A DNA stretch of 5,438 bases from Actinomycetota bacterium (GCA_019234175.1 JAFALP010000187.1:1-5438); one strand, 5' to 3'. Positions 1 to 5,438 are shown, counted from the first letter of the stretch. Translations and numbers: made by a program. Notes: generated by a model not told the origin, from the sequence alone.

Positions 1-554
1 CGATGCTGAACGTGGACGAGGTGCTGGCGGCGGCCCGCCGGCTACCCGACCTCGGTGTCACGCACCGGCGCACGACGATCTCGACGGTCGGCTGGCTGCC
101 GGGCCTGCGGCGGTTCGTCGACGAGGTCGAGGAGCCGATCCGCCTCGCGCTCTCGCTGCACGCGCCCGACGACGAGCTGCGGTCGCGGATCATGCCGGTA
201 AACGTCCGCTATCCCCTGCGCGACGTCGTCGCCGAGTGCCGCCGCTACGTCGAGGTGCGGCGCCGTCGCGTGTTCGTCGAGTACGTCATGCTCGCCGGCG
301 TGAACGACTCGCGCGCGCAGGCGCGCTCGCTCGCATCGCTTCTCGGGCGCGACGGGTTCAAGGTGAATCTCATCCCCTACAACCCCACCGGGGTGTACGA
401 CGGGTCGTCGCGCGATCGGATCGCCGGCTTCCGCGACGAGCTCGAGAAGGCGCACGTCCCGGTGACCGTCCGCCTCACGCGCGGCCGCGACATCGAGGCG
501 GCGTGCGGCCAGCTGGCAGCGGCCCCAAAACGAGCGATCCTGCTAAAGGCCTAG
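1..554 (+). CDS. rlmN: Dual-specificity 23S rRNA/tRNA adenine-C2 methyltransferase RlmN, C-terminal part (5' end outside window)
   Basis: RlmN is a cytoplasmic radical-SAM enzyme that methylates C2 of adenosine 2503 in 23S rRNA (and A37 of some tRNAs in E. coli), which tunes ribosome fidelity. About 183 C-terminal residues are visible, roughly half the usual 350-390. Family signatures seen, numbered from the first full codon at base 3: TTISTVGWLPG (24-34), LALSLHAPDDELR (48-60), FVEYVMLAGVNDS (91-103), VNLIPYNP (121-128) and TRGRDIEAACGQL (159-171). Cys168 in ACGQL (codon 504-506) matches the catalytic cysteine that is itself methylated in the E. coli enzyme (Cys355). The [4Fe-4S] CxxxCxxC motif and the other catalytic cysteine lie upstream, outside the window. 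The first visible residues, MLN, fit the internal family motif GEPMLN, so the ATG at base 3 is not the true start. The frame is intact to the TAG at 552-554. The YHYH gene follows after 25 bp on the same strand. Confidence 0.96.
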   Translation, partial: MLNVDEVLAAARRLPDLGVTHRRTTISTVGWLPGLRRFVDEVEEPIRLALSLHAPDDELRSRIMPVNVRYPLRDVVAECRRYVEVRRRRVFVEYVMLAGVNDSRAQARSLASLLGRDGFKVNLIPYNPTGVYDGSSRDRIAGFRDELEKAHVPVTVRLTRGRDIEAACGQLAAAPKRAILLKA

Positions 555-570
555 CGCGCACGGGTCGATT

Positions 571-574
571 GAGG
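571..574 (+). promoter_or_regulatory. Ribosome binding site (GAGG) for the YHYH-protein gene
   Basis: GAGG lies five bases before the GTG at 580. It supports that GTG as the start, in agreement with the signal peptide that begins there. No convincing -35/-10 pair is visible in the 25-bp gap after rlmN, so read-through transcription from rlmN is the simplest explanation. Confidence 0.6.
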
Positions 575-579
575 CGCTC

Positions 580-1584
580 GTGCGGCTCCTCGCTCTCGCA
601 GCGGCGGTCCTTGCGCTCTTCGTCGGCGCCACGACGCATGCCGCGCGCACCGTCACGTCGACCGGAACGATCAACCCGGCGGCGATCCCGCTCGGCGGGA
701 AGCCGTACGTCGGGGCAACTCCCAGGGTCGGCTACATCGACTCCTGCCAGACGTCGTTCAACGGCGGCGGCGCCGCCGTCGCCGGCCCGTGGATCAATAC
801 GAAGGACGGCACCTGGGATGAAGCCACGAAGATCGCGGTCAGCGGTGCGGTGAAATGGTCGAGCGCCTCGTTTTCGGCGACGACGACCGGCGACTCGCGC
901 GTGCTGACGTTCAACGACCTGCCGACGAACCACACGACGGGAGTCTTCCCGATCGCCTCGAGCGACGCGGCGTACGCCTACGACAAGAATCCGAACCACA
1001 TCGCCGCGCACCAAACGACGTGGAAGATCGCGCTGAACCCGACGCCGGCGTCGAAGCCGGCCTGTCTCCCGATGGGCGCAATCGGCGTCCTCACCGACGG
1101 CGTGTATCTGTACAACGGTCTCGACGCCGCCGGTCGCGACGCGGCGGCGTACGAGGTGCTCGACTCCTGCGGCGGCCATCCCGACGAGTCGTCGAGCTAC
1201 CACCATCACGACGTCCCGCCGTGCCTCGTGTCCAAGGCGCCGAACGGGACGGCGACGCTCGTCGGCTACGCGCTCGACGGCTACGGCATCTACGTCGTCA
1301 AGGACTCAGCAGGGAACATGCCGAGCAACACCGACCTCGACGCCTGTCACGGAACGACGAGCGCAGTGCCGTGGAACGGCAAGGAACAGTCCGTCTACCA
1401 CTACGTCGCGACGCTCGAGTACCCGTACACGCTCGGCTGCTACCACGGGACGCCGATATCCGCGTCCGCCGGCTCCGGCGGGACGAAGGGCGGCGGCGGA
1501 CAGGGCGGCCCTCCCACCGGCGGGCCTCCCGGCGGCGGGTCGAAGCCTCCTCCTCCCCCGCCCGGCGGCGGACCGCGCCCCTAG
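580..1584 (+). CDS. Secreted YHYH-domain protein with Gly/Pro-rich C-terminal tail
   Basis: A 334-residue protein resembling the bacterial YHYH domain family, whose biochemical function is not established. Residues 1-21 form a signal peptide: a basic Arg2, a hydrophobic Leu/Ala/Val core, and a likely cleavage after THA (19-21), so the product is probably exported. The domain spans about 45-292. Recognisable segments are GAIGVLTDGVYLYNGLD (166-182), the AYEVLDSCGGHPD stretch (190-202), SSYHHHD (205-211), VGYALDGYGIY (228-238), LDACHG (253-258) and VYHYVATLEYPYTLGCYHG (272-290). Six cysteines (56, 162, 197, 215, 256, 287) could form three disulfides outside the cell. The histidines at 200, 208-210, 257, 274 and 289 could bind metal; both points are inference. 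The two signature segments read YHHH and YHYV rather than YHYH. Residues 298-334 are a low-complexity Gly/Pro tail. The GTG start is supported by GAGG five bases upstream. The gene lies 25 bp after rlmN, so the two may be cotranscribed, and it converges on the LspA-like gene. Confidence 0.85.
   Translation: MRLLALAAAVLALFVGATTHAARTVTSTGTINPAAIPLGGKPYVGATPRVGYIDSCQTSFNGGGAAVAGPWINTKDGTWDEATKIAVSGAVKWSSASFSATTTGDSRVLTFNDLPTNHTTGVFPIASSDAAYAYDKNPNHIAAHQTTWKIALNPTPASKPACLPMGAIGVLTDGVYLYNGLDAAGRDAAAYEVLDSCGGHPDESSSYHHHDVPPCLVSKAPNGTATLVGYALDGYGIYVVKDSAGNMPSNTDLDACHGTTSAVPWNGKEQSVYHYVATLEYPYTLGCYHGTPISASAGSGGTKGGGGQGGPPTGGPPGGGSKPPPPPPGGGPRP
1471..1581 (+). repeat. Low-complexity Gly/Pro-encoding tail of the YHYH gene
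   Basis: Runs of GGC/GGG and CCT/CCC codons encode residues 298-334, including a run of six prolines (323-328) flanked by glycine triplets. This is a compositional repeat inside the coding sequence, not a mobile element. Such tails usually act as flexible linkers or cell-envelope spacers. No LPxTG sorting motif or terminal transmembrane helix follows, so surface anchoring is not shown. Confidence 0.75.
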
Positions 1585-1596
1585 CGTCCGGCTCGC

Positions 1597-1977
1597 CTAG
1601 ACCGGCTCGAACAGCCGGTCGCGGCGGCGCCACGCCTGCCACAGCGCCGCGCCGAGAAGGAGTGCGTCGCCGACCCCGATGGCAAGGTCGGCCAGATTGA
1701 AGGCGATCCCGCCGCGCACGAGCGGGTTCGGAACGCCGTGACGCCACGCCGCGCCCGTGATCAGCGTCGCTGTCGCACCGCCGGCAGCGATGCCGGCGCC
1801 GAGCGACATGGCAGCCGAGCGCGCCCGCGGCACGAGAACGAGGAGCGACGCCGCAAGCAATCCGGCTCCCGCGAGCGTGATCGGCGAGCGCGCGTGCGAC
1901 AGGCGGCTGGGCTGCACGAGATCGTCGAGGACCGTCGCGACGACCACGAGCGCAGCCGCCGCGAACGCGGTCCTCAT
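1597..1977 (-). CDS. Small four-helix membrane protein resembling signal peptidase II (LspA), lacking one catalytic Asp
   Basis: A 126-residue hydrophobic protein with four probable membrane helices at about 3-17, 32-50, 54-76 and 91-115, and a basic C-terminus (WRRRDR, 116-121). Signal peptidase II removes signal peptides from lipoproteins using two aspartates. Here FNLADLAIGVGD (93-104) matches the second catalytic motif, FNxAD, with Asp97 kept. LDDLVQ (17-22) resembles the LDQxTK motif near helix 1, with Lys replaced by Gln22. GGATATLITG (66-75) aligns with GGALGNLIDR, but the catalytic Asp is Thr74 and the Asn is Thr71. The NxGxAF segment is absent, and the protein is shorter than the usual 150-170 residues. 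I infer an LspA-derived pseudoenzyme or a distant homologue rather than an active peptidase. Its ATG overlaps the gcvPB stop in ATGA (1974-1977) and it has no strong ribosome binding site, so it is probably coupled to gcvPB as the last gene of the operon. An unrelated four-helix protein is the main alternative. Confidence 0.6.
   Translation of the reverse strand: MRTAFAAAALVVVATVLDDLVQPSRLSHARSPITLAGAGLLAASLLVLVPRARSAAMSLGAGIAAGGATATLITGAAWRHGVPNPLVRGGIAFNLADLAIGVGDALLLGAALWQAWRRRDRLFEPV
1600..1620. terminator. Perfect hairpin at the convergent gene junction, possible bidirectional terminator
   Basis: Bases 1600-1607 (GACCGGCT) and 1613-1620 (AGCCGGTC) are perfect inverted repeats around the 5-base loop CGAAC. 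The stem begins 16 bp past the stop of the YHYH gene and lies in the last codons and stop region of the LspA-like gene on the other strand. No T-run follows in either direction, so it is not a classical intrinsic terminator. High-GC actinobacteria can have hairpin terminators lacking a U-tract, but coding constraint or chance remains possible. Confidence 0.4.
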
Positions 1978-3440
1978 GACTCGGCCGCGACCGCCGACGG
2001 CTCGAACCCGTACTTGACCACCGGGTTCTTCGCCGCGCGCACCTCGTCGAGGCGGCGGACCGGCCGGTCGTGCGGCGCGTCCTTCAGCAGCGCCACGTCG
2101 TCCTTCGCCTCGCCGGCGATCGCGAGCATCGCGTCGCAGAAAGCGTCGAGCGTCTCCTTCATCTCCGTCTCGGTCGGCTCGACCATGAGCGCCTCGGGCA
2201 CGACGAGGGGGAAGTAGACCGTGGGGGGATGGAAGCCGTAATCCATCAGCCGCTTCGCCACGTCGGTGGCCGTGGCGCCGTGGTCCCGCTTCAGGTTCCG
2301 CGCCGACAGAACGAACTCGTGCATGCAGAGACGGTCGAACGGAAGGTCGTATGCATCCTTCAGCCGCGCAAGGACGTAGTTCGCGTTCAGGACCGCCACC
2401 TCGGACATCTCGCGGAGGCGCGGTCCGTACATGCGGATGTACGCGTACGAGCGCACGAAGACGCCGAACGGTCCGGTGAACCCGCGCACCTTGCCGATCG
2501 ACTTCGGCCGTTCGTAGTCGAGGCCGAAGGTGCCGTCGTCGTTGCGCACGACGGCCGGCACGGGAAGGTAGGGCTCGAGGATGTCGCGGACGGCGATCGG
2601 GCCGCCCCCAGGGCCGCCACCGCCGTGCGGCTGCGAGAACGTCTTGTGCAGGTTGATGTGGACGATGTCGAAGCCCATGTCGCCCGGACGGGAGATGCCG
2701 CAGACGGCGTTGAGGTTCGCGCCGTCGTAGTACATGAGCGCGCCGGCCTCGTGGAAGATCTGCTGGATCTCCTCGATGTTCTCGTCGAACAGTCCGAGCG
2801 TCGACGGGTTCGTGAGCATGAGCGCGGCGGTGTGCTCGTCCACCTTTGCGCGGAGATCGTCGACGTCGATGTTCCCGCGCGCGTCCGTCTTGACGTCGGT
2901 CAGCTCGTAGCCGGCCATCGTCACCGACGCCGGATTCGTCCCGTGCGCCGTATCGGGGATGACGACCTTACGCCGCTGGTCTCCCTCACCGCGGTCGGCG
3001 AAGTAGGCGCGCACGAGCAAAAGACCGGTCAGCTCGCCCTGCGATCCCGCCGCCGGCTGCAGCGAGACGGCGTCCAGCCCCGTCACCTCGGCGAGGATCT
3101 CCTGCAGCCGCCATTCGAGCTCGAGCGCGCCCTGCGCGCCGTCCTCGTCCTGATGCGGGTGGAGCTGCGCGAATCCCGGGAGCGCGACGAGGCGCTCGTT
3201 GACCCGCGGGTTGTACTTCATCGTGCACGAGCCGAGCGGATAGAAGCCGGTGTCGATGCCGTAGTTGCGCGTCGAGAGCTCCGTGAAGTGACGCACGAGC
3301 TCGAGCTCCGTCACCTCCGGGAGGCGCGGAGCCTCGCTCCGGCGGAGATCCTCGGGAACCTCCGGCGCCTGCAGCCCGTCGGGCCGAGGAATGACGGACG
3401 CGCGGCGGCCGGCCTGCGACTTCTCGTAGATGAGCTTCAT
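1974..3440 (-). CDS. gcvPB: Glycine dehydrogenase (aminomethyl-transferring) subunit 2, GcvPB
   Basis: This is the PLP-bearing half of the two-subunit P-protein of the glycine cleavage system. With GcvPA it decarboxylates glycine and passes the aminomethyl group to the lipoyl arm of GcvH in the cytoplasm. The 488 residues match the usual 470-500. Signatures seen: STRNYGIDTGFYPLGSCTMK (56-75), LQPAAGSQGELTGL (127-140), IPDTAHGTNPASV (161-173), MYYDGANLNAVCG (236-248), and HINLHKTFSQPHGGGGPGGG (261-280), where Lys266 (codon 2643-2645) is the expected Schiff-base lysine followed by the glycine-rich loop. The frame stays open upstream of the chosen start, but the family N-terminus (MKLIYEKS) and the ATGA overlap with the gcvPA stop (3437-3440) fix the ATG at 3440. 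AGGTGG-like bases lie just upstream. Its stop overlaps the start of the LspA-like gene. All key residues appear intact. Confidence 0.97.
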   Translation of the reverse strand: MKLIYEKSQAGRRASVIPRPDGLQAPEVPEDLRRSEAPRLPEVTELELVRHFTELSTRNYGIDTGFYPLGSCTMKYNPRVNERLVALPGFAQLHPHQDEDGAQGALELEWRLQEILAEVTGLDAVSLQPAAGSQGELTGLLLVRAYFADRGEGDQRRKVVIPDTAHGTNPASVTMAGYELTDVKTDARGNIDVDDLRAKVDEHTAALMLTNPSTLGLFDENIEEIQQIFHEAGALMYYDGANLNAVCGISRPGDMGFDIVHINLHKTFSQPHGGGGPGGGPIAVRDILEPYLPVPAVVRNDDGTFGLDYERPKSIGKVRGFTGPFGVFVRSYAYIRMYGPRLREMSEVAVLNANYVLARLKDAYDLPFDRLCMHEFVLSARNLKRDHGATATDVAKRLMDYGFHPPTVYFPLVVPEALMVEPTETEMKETLDAFCDAMLAIAGEAKDDVALLKDAPHDRPVRRLDEVRAAKNPVVKYGFEPSAVAAES

Positions 3441-4786
3441 GCGCCCACCTCGGCGAGCACGTCCGCGAGCCGGTCGACGTCCTCGAGCGTTCGCTTCTCG
3501 GTGACGGCGACGAGCAGCACGTCGTCCATGCCCTCGTAATCGCGGCCGAGCGCGTAACCGGGATGGACGCCGAGGGCGCGCGCGTCGCGGATGACGTCGC
3601 GCGCGTTCCGTCCGACCCGGACGGCAAACTCCTTGAACGTTGCCCGATCTGAAAACAGCACTTCGAGCCCGGCGCGCTCTCGCAGACGGGCCTTCGCATG
3701 CGCGGACAGGGCGAGGCAGGTCTCCCCCACCTCGCGCAGCCCCTGCGGGCCGAGCCACGTCAGGTACACGAGACCGCCGAGCGCGAGCAGCGTCTGGTTG
3801 GTGGTGATGTTCGACGTCGCCTTCTCGCGCCGGATGTGCTGCTCCCGCGTCTGCAGGGTGAGGACATAGCCGCGGTCGCCCGCGGCGTCGACCGTCTCCC
3901 CGACGATCCGTCCTGGCATGCGGCGGATGAACTCCTGGCGCGCGGCGAGGAAGCCGTAGTGCGGCCCGCCGTACGCCATGACGTTCCCGGCTCCCTGGCC
4001 CTCGCCGAGCGCGATCGCGCAGCCGTAGCGGCCAGGCGCCTCCAGGACGCCGAGCGACATCGGGTCGACGTGCGCGATCGAGAGCGCCTCCGCGTCGTTC
4101 GCGGCGGCGGCGATGTCCGGCGCCGGCTCAAGGCAGCCGAAGAAGTTCGGCTGCTGGAAGATGACCGCCGCTGCGCCCTTCGCCGCGGCGGCGACCGCAT
4201 CCGGATCGGTCGTCCCGCCGTCGTGCGGCACCTCGACGACCTCGAGGCCGAAGCCGGGCGCGTACGTCTTCACGACCTGCCGCACCTGCGGGTTCGTCGC
4301 CTCGGTGACGACGATCTTCGTCCGGCCGGTGGCGTGCTTCGCGATGTAGCACGCGTCGGCCGTCACGGTCGTCCCGTCGTACCCGGAGGCGTTGGACACG
4401 TCCATTCCCGTCAGCTCACAGATCGCCGTCTGGTACTCGAAGATCGACTGCAGCGTCCCCTGGCTCATCTCCGGCTGGTAGGGCGTGTACGCGGTGAGGA
4501 ACTCGCCGCGCTGCAGCACCGTGTCGACGACCGCGGGGACGTAGTGGTCGTAGATCCCGGCGCCGAGGAACGACAGCTCCCGGGTCGTGTCGGCGTTGCG
4601 CGCCGCGAGGTCGCCGAGGTGCGCCGACAGCTCCTGCTCGGAGAGCGGCGGCTCCAGAGCGAGATCCCGGCCGAGGCGCACGCCCCCGGGGACGTCCCGG
4701 AAGAGCTCCTCGATCGACGAGACCCCGACTGTCCGCAGCATCTCCTCCCGGTCGCGGTCGGTGAGAGCGAGAAACGGATGTGTCAC
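3437..4786 (-). CDS. gcvPA: Glycine dehydrogenase (aminomethyl-transferring) subunit 1, GcvPA
   Basis: This is the N-terminal-half homologue of the P-protein. It pairs with GcvPB, as an alpha2beta2 tetramer in characterised systems, to form active glycine decarboxylase. Its 449 residues match the family (about 440-450). Signatures seen: SFLGAGIYDHYVPAVVD (72-88), LTAYTPYQPEMSQGTLQSIF (97-116), the NASGYDGTT segment (132-140), FQQPNFFGCLEP (210-221), GEGQGAGNVMAYGGPHYGF (261-279) and REQHIRREKATSNITTNQTL (314-333). As expected for this subunit, it has no HKTF Schiff-base lysine motif; that lies in GcvPB. Translation starts at a GTG (4784-4786) overlapping the gcvH TGA as GTGA. No strong ribosome binding site precedes it, so initiation probably depends on ribosomes finishing gcvH. 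The start fits the family N-terminus (HPFLALTDRDREEML). The end overlaps gcvPB by four bases. Confidence 0.97.
   Translation of the reverse strand: MTHPFLALTDRDREEMLRTVGVSSIEELFRDVPGGVRLGRDLALEPPLSEQELSAHLGDLAARNADTTRELSFLGAGIYDHYVPAVVDTVLQRGEFLTAYTPYQPEMSQGTLQSIFEYQTAICELTGMDVSNASGYDGTTVTADACYIAKHATGRTKIVVTEATNPQVRQVVKTYAPGFGLEVVEVPHDGGTTDPDAVAAAAKGAAAVIFQQPNFFGCLEPAPDIAAAANDAEALSIAHVDPMSLGVLEAPGRYGCAIALGEGQGAGNVMAYGGPHYGFLAARQEFIRRMPGRIVGETVDAAGDRGYVLTLQTREQHIRREKATSNITTNQTLLALGGLVYLTWLGPQGLREVGETCLALSAHAKARLRERAGLEVLFSDRATFKEFAVRVGRNARDVIRDARALGVHPGYALGRDYEGMDDVLLVAVTEKRTLEDVDRLADVLAEVGA
3445..3451 (-). promoter_or_regulatory. Ribosome binding site (GAGGTGG) for gcvPB
   Basis: On the minus strand GAGGTGG lies inside the last codons of gcvPA, with its GAGG core seven bases before the ATG at 3440. 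It supports that start over the longer open frame, which runs back to 3758. With the ATGA overlap it allows both fresh initiation and coupled re-initiation. Confidence 0.5.
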
Positions 4787-5178
4787 AGGGACGCCAGGAC
4801 CTGCCGGTACGCCTCGACGTCGAGCAGCGCGTCGACCTCGGACGGATTCGACAAGCGGATGCGGAGGAGCCAGCCGGCTCCGTACGGGTCGAGGTTCACG
4901 GTCTCGGGAGCGTCGACGACCGTCTCGTTGACCTCGAGCACCTCGCCGGAGAGCGGCGAGACGACATCGGAGACCGCCTTCACCGACTCGACCTCGCCGT
5001 ACGCGGCGTCCTTCGTCACCGTCGCGCCGACGGCGGGCGCCTCGAAGTGCACGAGCTCACCGAGCGCATCCGCGGCGAACCACGTGATGCCGAGCACCGC
5101 CTCGTCGCCCTCGACGCGCGCCCAGTCGTGCTCCTCGTGGTACCTCAGGTCGTCGGGATACGACTCGGCCGCAGCCAT
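4783..5178 (-). CDS. gcvH: Glycine cleavage system H protein (lipoyl carrier)
   Basis: GcvH is the small shuttle protein whose lipoyl-lysine arm carries the aminomethyl group from the P-protein to GcvT and is re-oxidised by lipoamide dehydrogenase. The 131 residues match the usual 125-130. Signatures seen: LRYHEEHDWARVEGDEAVLG (11-30), ITWFAADALGELVHFEAPAV (31-50), GEVESVKAVSDVVSPLSGEV (61-80) with Lys67 (codon 4978-4980) as the lipoylation site, and NLDPYGAGWLLRIRL (95-109). The ATG at 5178 directly follows the gcvT stop with no bases between, and AAGGAG sits six bases before it. The stop overlaps the gcvPA GTG start. The gene sits between gcvT and gcvPA in the same operon, so all GCS-specific proteins are made from one transcript. 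Lipoyl-attachment enzymes are not in the window. Confidence 0.98.
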   Translation of the reverse strand: MAAAESYPDDLRYHEEHDWARVEGDEAVLGITWFAADALGELVHFEAPAVGATVTKDAAYGEVESVKAVSDVVSPLSGEVLEVNETVVDAPETVNLDPYGAGWLLRIRLSNPSEVDALLDVEAYRQVLASL

Positions 5179-5438
5179 TCAGCTCTCCTTCTCGTAGATG
5201 GGTCTCGTCACGATTCGGGCGGCGCGTGGCTTCCCGCGCACGTCGATCTCGAGCTCGGTCCCCGGGCGGGCGCGCGCGGTCGGCAGGTAGGCCAGGGCGA
5301 CGCCCACCCCGAGCATCGGCGACAGGCTGCCGCTGGTGACCACGCCCCCGCCGAGCACCGGGTTGCCGGGGCGCGGGATCCCCGGGCCGGTGAGGCGCAG
5401 GGGGACGAGCCGCTCGGTCGGCCCGGCCTCGCGCACCG
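5179..5438 (-). CDS. gcvT: Glycine cleavage system T protein (aminomethyltransferase), C-terminal part (5' end outside window)
   Basis: GcvT transfers the methylene group from aminomethyl-lipoyl GcvH to tetrahydrofolate, giving 5,10-methylene-THF and ammonia. About 86 C-terminal residues are visible out of the usual 360-370. They hold the family's C-terminal barrel pattern: ERLVPLRLTGPGIPRPGNPV, then GGGVVTSGSLSPMLGVGVAL and a VRGK segment before the final PIYEKES. The reading frame enters from the right edge. The GTG at 5434-5436 is an internal valine codon, not a start. The substrate-binding N-terminal domain is outside the window. The TGA stop (5179-5181) abuts the gcvH ATG. This is the most upstream gene of the group visible here, so the promoter, and any glycine riboswitch of the kind known upstream of gcv operons, would lie beyond the right edge. 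Confidence 0.95.
   Translation of the reverse strand, partial: VREAGPTERLVPLRLTGPGIPRPGNPVLGGGVVTSGSLSPMLGVGVALAYLPTARARPGTELEIDVRGKPRAARIVTRPIYEKES
5185..5190 (-). promoter_or_regulatory. Ribosome binding site (AAGGAG) for gcvH
   Basis: On the minus strand AAGGAG lies within the last codons of gcvT, six bases before the gcvH ATG at 5178. It is the strongest Shine-Dalgarno match in the operon, which fits a need for abundant H protein relative to the enzymes (inference). Confidence 0.75.

Noticed and set aside
3..5. ATG at base 3 as the start of a short rlmN
   Set aside because: It matches the internal methionine of the GEPMLN motif; the radical-SAM cluster motif must lie upstream, so the gene is cut by the window edge rather than truncated.
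475..1209. A 244-codon minus-strand frame opposite rlmN and the YHYH gene
   Set aside because: Arg-rich composition without domains, covering two recognisable plus-strand genes; a GC-driven shadow.
1738..2217. Plus-strand frames over the LspA-like gene and the end of gcvPB
   Set aside because: Arg- and Ser-rich translations with no motif. The minus-strand frame gives a clean four-helix membrane protein with an operon-type overlap, which is far more convincing.
2070..3539. A 489-codon open frame on the plus strand opposite gcvPB
   Set aside because: Its translation is rich in Arg, Val, Glu, Asp and His with no recognisable domain. It mirrors gcvPB codons in a GC-rich genome, where antisense stops are rare. 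gcvPB is unmistakable on the other strand.
3441..3758. A 106-residue N-terminal extension of GcvPB
   Set aside because: The frame happens to be open, but the extra residues are Arg/Ala-rich and lie wholly inside gcvPA. The family N-terminus and the ATGA overlap mark 3440 as the start.
3698..5197. A 499-codon open frame on the plus strand opposite gcvPA and gcvH
   Set aside because: It is an antisense shadow across two certain genes, with biased Arg/Val/Asp composition, no motif and no plausible ribosome binding site.
5434..5436. GTG as the start of a short 85-residue GcvT-like protein
   Set aside because: The residues are the C-terminal barrel of GcvT, and the frame continues beyond the window edge; the GTG is an internal valine codon.
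1..5438. CRISPR arrays, tRNA/rRNA genes, insertion sequences, phage genes, glycine riboswitch
   Set aside because: No spaced direct repeats, no tRNA-like folds, no transposase or integrase frames and no terminal inverted repeats were seen. Any glycine riboswitch would lie upstream of gcvT, outside the window.

Overview
This is a GC-rich window, roughly two-thirds G+C or more by eye, with heavy G/C at third codon positions, GTG starts and tightly overlapping genes. The glycine decarboxylase P-protein is split into two subunits (GcvPA and GcvPB). Together with the base composition this suggests a deep-branching, high-GC actinobacterium such as Thermoleophilia (Gaiellales or Solirubrobacterales) or a similar environmental lineage. 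That placement is an inference; no 16S gene or other taxonomic marker is present.

Left part (1-1584, plus strand): the 3' portion of rlmN, a radical-SAM 23S rRNA/tRNA adenine-C2 methyltransferase, enters from the left edge. After 25 bp comes a complete gene for a secreted YHYH-domain protein, with a signal peptide, six cysteines, two histidine-rich signature segments and a Gly/Pro-rich tail. Its biochemical function is unknown.

Right part (1597-5438, minus strand): a glycine cleavage operon read right to left in the order gcvT (3' end only), gcvH, gcvPA, gcvPB. The last gene encodes a small four-helix membrane protein that resembles a signal peptidase II (LspA) missing one catalytic aspartate. 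The gcvT stop abuts the gcvH start. The next three junctions are all 4-bp start/stop overlaps (GTGA, ATGA, ATGA), so the whole group is probably one translationally coupled transcript. GcvPA and GcvPB together decarboxylate glycine and load the aminomethyl group on the lipoyl arm of GcvH. GcvT then transfers the one-carbon unit to tetrahydrofolate and releases ammonia. The lipoamide dehydrogenase (L-protein) is not in the window.

The two gene groups converge at about 1585-1620. Only 12 bp separate the two stop codons, and a perfect 8-bp-stem hairpin lies at the end of the LspA-like gene. There is no gene-free stretch over 300 bp, and I see no RNA gene, mobile element, CRISPR array or phage feature. 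Most of the window is ordinary housekeeping. The two items worth a second look are the active-site-degenerate LspA-like protein coupled to the gcv operon and the divergent YHYH protein.
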